Shown here: one piece after another, positions 60,446 to 64,000 of the stretch
How the letters are laid out: every line of letters begins with the position of its first letter
How positions within the stretch are numbered: position 1 is the first letter of the stretch
Source of the DNA: Rhodopseudomonas faecalis
Lineage (GTDB): Bacteria; Pseudomonadota; Alphaproteobacteria; Rhizobiales; Xanthobacteraceae
Assembly: GCF_003217325.1 (NCBI RefSeq)
Contig: NZ_QJTI01000002.1
Coordinates: forward strand, 1 to 64,000
Length of the DNA: 64,000 nucleotides
Direction of reading: 5' to 3'
Program-made: the position numbers and the translations under genes
The notes under the pieces: model-generated
What the model saw: only the letters and a program-made list of their open reading frames with translations
What the model was told of the DNA's origin: nothing
Databases searched by the model: none

Positions 60446-61834
60446 TCAGTGATGCAGATCGCCGTGGCAGCGGAACACCGGCCTGACCGGCCGGCCGACC
60501 AGATGCGCTTCCACACCGTCTTCCAGCGCGCGGCGATAGATACCGAGTGCGCCGTCGACGGCGTCGATGGTGTGGTCGATCTCGGCATCGCCGTGCGAGT
60601 AGCTGACCACCAGCGACGGCGCCAGCACGCCGCGCCGAATGGTCTCCTGCAAGAACAAGGTCCGGAATAGCTGGGATGGCGCACCGTCGTGATCACGGCA
60701 GATATAGACCAGATTGCAGGGCGGACCGCGCAGCTGGAAGTACTCGCTGACCCCGTGGCGCTCGGCGGCGGCTTCCACGCCTGCGCGCAGCCGTTCGCCT
60801 TGCCGGGCCAGGGTCTCGACCACCGGCTCGGTGCGATAGATGTCCATCACCGCCAGCGCGGCGGCCAAAGCATGGCTCTCGGCGCCATGGGTGGCGGACA
60901 GCAGGAACACCCGATTGCTGTCGTGGTCAGCACCGCCAAGCCGCATGATGTCGCGCTTGCCGACCAGCGCGGACACCGCAAAGCCATTGCCGAGCGCCTT
61001 GCCGAAGGTGGACAGATCAGCCTCGACGCCATAATGGCGCTGCGCGCTCTGGTCGGGCCAGCGGAACCCCGTGATCATCTCGTCGAGGATCAGCAGCGCG
61101 CCATTGCGATGGCACAGCTCGCGCAGGGCGCTGAGATAGCCGGGCGCGGGCTCGACATCCTTGGCGGCTTCCAGGATCAGCGCGGCGATCCGGCCCGGGC
61201 AGGCCGCGAACATCGCCGCCACGCCGGGAATGTCGTTGTAGCGGAAGCTGAGCGTCAGGCCCGACACCTGATGCGGAATGCCGGCGCTCATTGGCGTGGT
61301 GCAGATCGCCCAGTCGTCATAGGAAAAGAACGGGTGATCGGCGCATACCGCGATCATGTCGCGGCCGGTATAGGCGCGCGCCAGCCGCACCGCCGCCGTG
61401 GTCGCGGTTGAGCCGTCCTTGGTGAATTTCACCATGTCGGCGCTGGGGGCCACCTGCAACAGCGCTTCGGCGCATTGCAGTTCCAACGGCGAGGGGCGGG
61501 TGAAGTTGGCGCCAAGCTCCATTTGCCGAGCGGCGGCGGCGATCACCGCGGGGTAGGCGTGGCCGAGCGTCACCGCGCGTAGCCCCATGCCATATTCGAT
61601 GAAGGCATTGCCATCGACATCCCAGACATGACAGCCGAGGCCGCGTTCGATGAAGCCGGGCGCAATCAGCGGGTATTGATCATCGCCCTTGGCGTAAGTA
61701 TGCGCCCCGCCAGGAATGACGGCATGAGCGCGACCTCGCAGGGCGCTGGAACCAGCGAAGCGAGAAGCGAAATCGATGGAAGAGACGACGCCCGCGAGCT
61801 TGGCGCGCTCACTTGTGATTCGTTGGTGCTTCAT
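60446..61834 (-). CDS. Class III aminotransferase, glutamate-1-semialdehyde aminomutase-like
   Basis: A 462-residue PLP enzyme. It has PGGAHTYAKGDDQYP, VWDVDGNAFIEYGMGL, FTKDGSTATTAAVRLARAY (cofactor phosphate), ILDEMITGFRW with the PLP-ring Asp, and the Schiff-base Lys in LSTFGKALGNGFAVSAL. It is close in pattern to GSA aminomutase but longer and without the strict HemL context, so it more likely is an amino-acid or amine aminotransferase of this subfamily. It is upstream of no other gene on this strand within 260 bp. Confidence 0.85.
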   Translation of the reverse strand: MKHQRITSERAKLAGVVSSIDFASRFAGSSALRGRAHAVIPGGAHTYAKGDDQYPLIAPGFIERGLGCHVWDVDGNAFIEYGMGLRAVTLGHAYPAVIAAAARQMELGANFTRPSPLELQCAEALLQVAPSADMVKFTKDGSTATTAAVRLARAYTGRDMIAVCADHPFFSYDDWAICTTPMSAGIPHQVSGLTLSFRYNDIPGVAAMFAACPGRIAALILEAAKDVEPAPGYLSALRELCHRNGALLILDEMITGFRWPDQSAQRHYGVEADLSTFGKALGNGFAVSALVGKRDIMRLGGADHDSNRVFLLSATHGAESHALAAALAVMDIYRTEPVVETLARQGERLRAGVEAAAERHGVSEYFQLRGPPCNLVYICRDHDGAPSQLFRTLFLQETIRRGVLAPSLVVSYSHGDAEIDHTIDAVDGALGIYRRALEDGVEAHLVGRPVRPVFRCHGDLHH

Positions 61835-62169
61835 TGGACCTGCCCTGCAATCAAAACTTGCAGGACCATGACGCTGACGGTCTGCGCGAAGTTGAGCAAT
61901 CTCAAATTTGCCAAGCTTTGATCAAGATTCCTGCCCCCCGGGCATTTGTTCCTTCGATGGACCTGACTGCAACCCTCAGAAGAAACGACCTAAAAGCATC
62001 GTCAGCCGAACGGGCACTTCCCGGTTCCGCGGATTCGCTGCCACATTTTCGGTGTCTTGGTGAGGCAACTATCGCGTGTGGCTACGTTGCACCTGCGGCG
62101 CGTCAGCCTATCAGACGCGACGGATCACTGCCCCGATCGCTACGGACGGCGAGGCCAAATCTGGCGCCG
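61835..62169. other. Intergenic region without recognised features
   Basis: These 335 bp lie between the aminotransferase and the acyl-CoA ligase, both on the minus strand. It is slightly richer in A and T near 61840-61930. The two genes share no visible operon signal and I find no repeat or gene here. Confidence 0.5.
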
Positions 62170-63747
62170 TTAATTGACCTGGCGATCCTTGCCGACCCAA
62201 TAGGGCGCGCGTAGTTCGCGGCGCAGGATCTTGCCGGAGCCATTGCGCGGTAGTTCCGGCAAGAAGTCGATCGAGCGCGGCGTCTTGAACTTGGCGATGC
62301 GCTGATGCGCGAATGCGATCAGATCATGCGCGCTCAGTTCGCGGCCGGGTTTCAGCACCACCATGGCCTTGACCGTTTCGCCCCACAGATCGTCGGGAAT
62401 GCCGATCACCGCGGCCTCGGCGACGTCGGGGTGGTCGCACAACGCGCTCTCCACTTCGGCCGGATAGATGTTCTCGCCGCCGGAAATGATCATGTCCTTG
62501 ATGCGGTCGTGAATGTACAGAAAGCCGTCTTCATCGAGATAGCCGGCATCGCCGGTGCGCAGCCAATTGTCGCCATCGATGGCGCGCGCGGTCGCCTCCG
62601 GCAGGTTCCAATAGCCGATCATGTTCGACGCCGAGCGGGTGGCAATCTCGCCGATCATGCGCGGCGGCAGCCGGTTGCCGTCCGGGTCGAGGATAGCCAG
62701 TTCGACGCCGGGCAGCGCCTTGCCGGCCGAGCGGATCTTTTCGGACTCGACGTCGTGGTCTTCCGGCGCCAGCGCCACGATGGTGCCGGTGGTTTCTGTC
62801 ATGCCGTACATCTGCACGAAACCGCATTTGAAGACGTTGATGCACTCCTTGAGCAGCGCCGCCGGGATCGGCGAGGCGCCATACATCATGTAGCGCAGCC
62901 GCGAAAAATCCATCTGCCTTGTGCGCGGCTGCCGCACCACGAACTGCATCGCCGCCGGCACCATGAACAGTTTGGTGATGCCGTGCTGCTCGAACAGATC
63001 GAGCACCTTGTGCGGCTCGAATTCACGCGCGATCACGCCGCGCGCGCCGTGGAACACGCCGAGCACGCCCCAGCCCGAGCCGCCGATATGGAAGATCGGC
63101 ATCGCCACCAGCGAGACGTCGTCGCTGCTCCAGCGATACCACTCCGGCGGTTCGGTGCCGTTGGCGCGCACCAACGCCAGCAGATTGCCGTGGCTCAGCA
63201 TCGCGCCCTTGGGATGGCCGGTGGTGCCGGAGGTGTAGAGCTGGATCGCGACCGCGCTTTCCTGCAGCGCGATGCCGGGATCGCTGCTTGGCTGAGCGTT
63301 GCGCCAGGCCGTGTAGTCCGGCCAGTCCGGCGCGTCGCCCTCGGTGGTGATGATGGTGCTGACACTGGTGAATTGATCGCGCAGCCGCCGCGCCTCGTCG
63401 ACATAGCCGTGGCCGACAAACAGCAGCACCGCTTTGCAGTCGTTGACGATATACACAACCTCCGGGTCGGCCAGCCGCCAATTGATCGGCGTCATCACCA
63501 CGCCGGCTTTGGTGGCGCCGAGCAACAGCTCGAAATAGGCGTCGCTGTTCTTACCGAGATAGGCGATGCGCTGCCCCGGCTTTAGCCCGGTGGCGATCAA
63601 AGCGTGCGCGACCTGGTTGGTATGGCGGTCGAGCGCGGCGAACGAGGTGCAGCGCCCCTCAAACTCGAATGCGATCTGATCACCGCGCGCCTTGGCCTGC
63701 AGGCGCACGACATCGGCCAGTGTGGCCGCTTCCCTCGGGCCATACAT
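62170..63747 (-). CDS. Acyl-CoA synthetase (AMP-forming)
   Basis: A 525-residue ANL-superfamily ligase activating a carboxylic acid with ATP and CoA. The P-loop is IQLYTSGTTGHPKGAMLSHG, the adenine-binding region VQMYGMTETTGTI, the hinge/ATP region WLRTGDAGYLDEDGFLYI and the C-terminal Lys in LPRNGSGKILRREL. Chain length of the substrate cannot be told; long-chain (FadD) or aromatic acids both fit. Start at MYGPREAATL with GGGAG before it, rather than the GTG four codons earlier that overlaps that element. It probably feeds the nearby crotonases. Confidence 0.9.
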   Translation of the reverse strand: MYGPREAATLADVVRLQAKARGDQIAFEFEGRCTSFAALDRHTNQVAHALIATGLKPGQRIAYLGKNSDAYFELLLGATKAGVVMTPINWRLADPEVVYIVNDCKAVLLFVGHGYVDEARRLRDQFTSVSTIITTEGDAPDWPDYTAWRNAQPSSDPGIALQESAVAIQLYTSGTTGHPKGAMLSHGNLLALVRANGTEPPEWYRWSSDDVSLVAMPIFHIGGSGWGVLGVFHGARGVIAREFEPHKVLDLFEQHGITKLFMVPAAMQFVVRQPRTRQMDFSRLRYMMYGASPIPAALLKECINVFKCGFVQMYGMTETTGTIVALAPEDHDVESEKIRSAGKALPGVELAILDPDGNRLPPRMIGEIATRSASNMIGYWNLPEATARAIDGDNWLRTGDAGYLDEDGFLYIHDRIKDMIISGGENIYPAEVESALCDHPDVAEAAVIGIPDDLWGETVKAMVVLKPGRELSAHDLIAFAHQRIAKFKTPRSIDFLPELPRNGSGKILRRELRAPYWVGKDRQVN

Positions 63748-64000
63748 GTTCGCTCCCACAATGGTGATTGTTAGTTATTGTTGGCGATCAGACTGCCGCG
63801 CTTTGCCAGCGAATACAAGCGCGGGCATGACGAACACCATCTAAGGACAATAGTTTGTCGGTTGCCGCGCTGCATTGTTAGCAGGTGCAGCACGCGGGCC
63901 GGGTGTTCGGCCGTGCTGCGCGCCGCCCTCTCCGCCAGGGCGCGGGGGAGAGGGAGGGCGCGTCATGATCGCCTTTCCGGAAGGATCTTTAGTCGCGCTG
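63748..64000. other. Right-end intergenic region with a decayed family B repeat
   Basis: No gene is supported after the acyl-CoA ligase start. At about 63925-63960 CGCCCTCTCCGCCAGGG and GGGGGAGAGGGAGGGCG look like a shortened family B repeat. The region continues beyond the window. Confidence 0.5.

Overview
The window is GC-rich alphaproteobacterial chromosome, most likely from Nitrobacteraceae/Bradyrhizobiaceae (a Rhodopseudomonas or Bradyrhizobium relative). Three things point there. The FAD reductase at 36621-37838 closely resembles the palustrisredoxin reductase of Rhodopseudomonas palustris as I remember it. The gene set mixes CO-dehydrogenase-like, branched-chain-type ABC transporter, phasin and CoA-ester genes. 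The gaps are filled with short palindromic dispersed repeats of the kinds common in this family. Species is not determined.

Layout. 1-549: tail of an IS110-like transposase and a cluster of repeats. 550-8844, all minus strand: threonine aldolase, ribosomal protein S4, an E2-like acyltransferase, a cupin, glutamate racemase, a DUF1778/GNAT toxin-antitoxin pair overlapping a MOSC gene, adenylosuccinate lyase and ribulose-phosphate epimerase. 9087-11685: an EF-hand protein, a P1-family peptidase and CcdA. 12031-17287: a complete Liv-type ABC transporter (HMGF plus binding protein). 17812-19565: two membrane proteins, one of only 45 residues, and a 3-oxoadipate enol-lactonase. 19832-27025: a carbon-monoxide-dehydrogenase-like cluster (coxG, coxS, coxM, coxD, coxE, a split XdhC, a molybdopterin-binding/nucleotidyltransferase fusion) that has no gene for the catalytic large subunit. 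27288-30926: a TetR-controlled MFP/ABC-2 exporter whose four genes overlap by 4 bp each, with a clear palindromic operator. 30950-38964: BcsS-like protein, DUF488, DUF72, two glycosyltransferases, the ferredoxin reductase and a PfkB kinase. 39463-44593: a TetR/MFP/RND efflux operon. 44696-49004: a DadA-like oxidase, DUF6489, an alpha/beta hydrolase, a phasin and a membrane protein with a very basic tail. 49188-56928: a hydroxyacid dehydrogenase and LysR, divergent from a DUF1445 gene and a second Liv-type transporter. 56969-63747: an orphan antitoxin, a hydroxypyruvate-isomerase-like gene, an SDR remnant, two crotonases, a class III aminotransferase and an acyl-CoA ligase.

How the parts fit. 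The window is dominated by uptake and export (two Liv systems, one ABC-2 exporter, one RND pump) and by CoA-ester and acid catabolism, as expected of a metabolically versatile soil or phototrophic alphaproteobacterium. Genome decay is visible: a repeat block lies inside the first liv operon and another inside the cox operon, a repeat forms the end of an antitoxin gene, an SDR gene has lost its middle, and coxL is absent. The coxL-less cox cluster is the most interesting item. No tRNA, rRNA or CRISPR array was seen.
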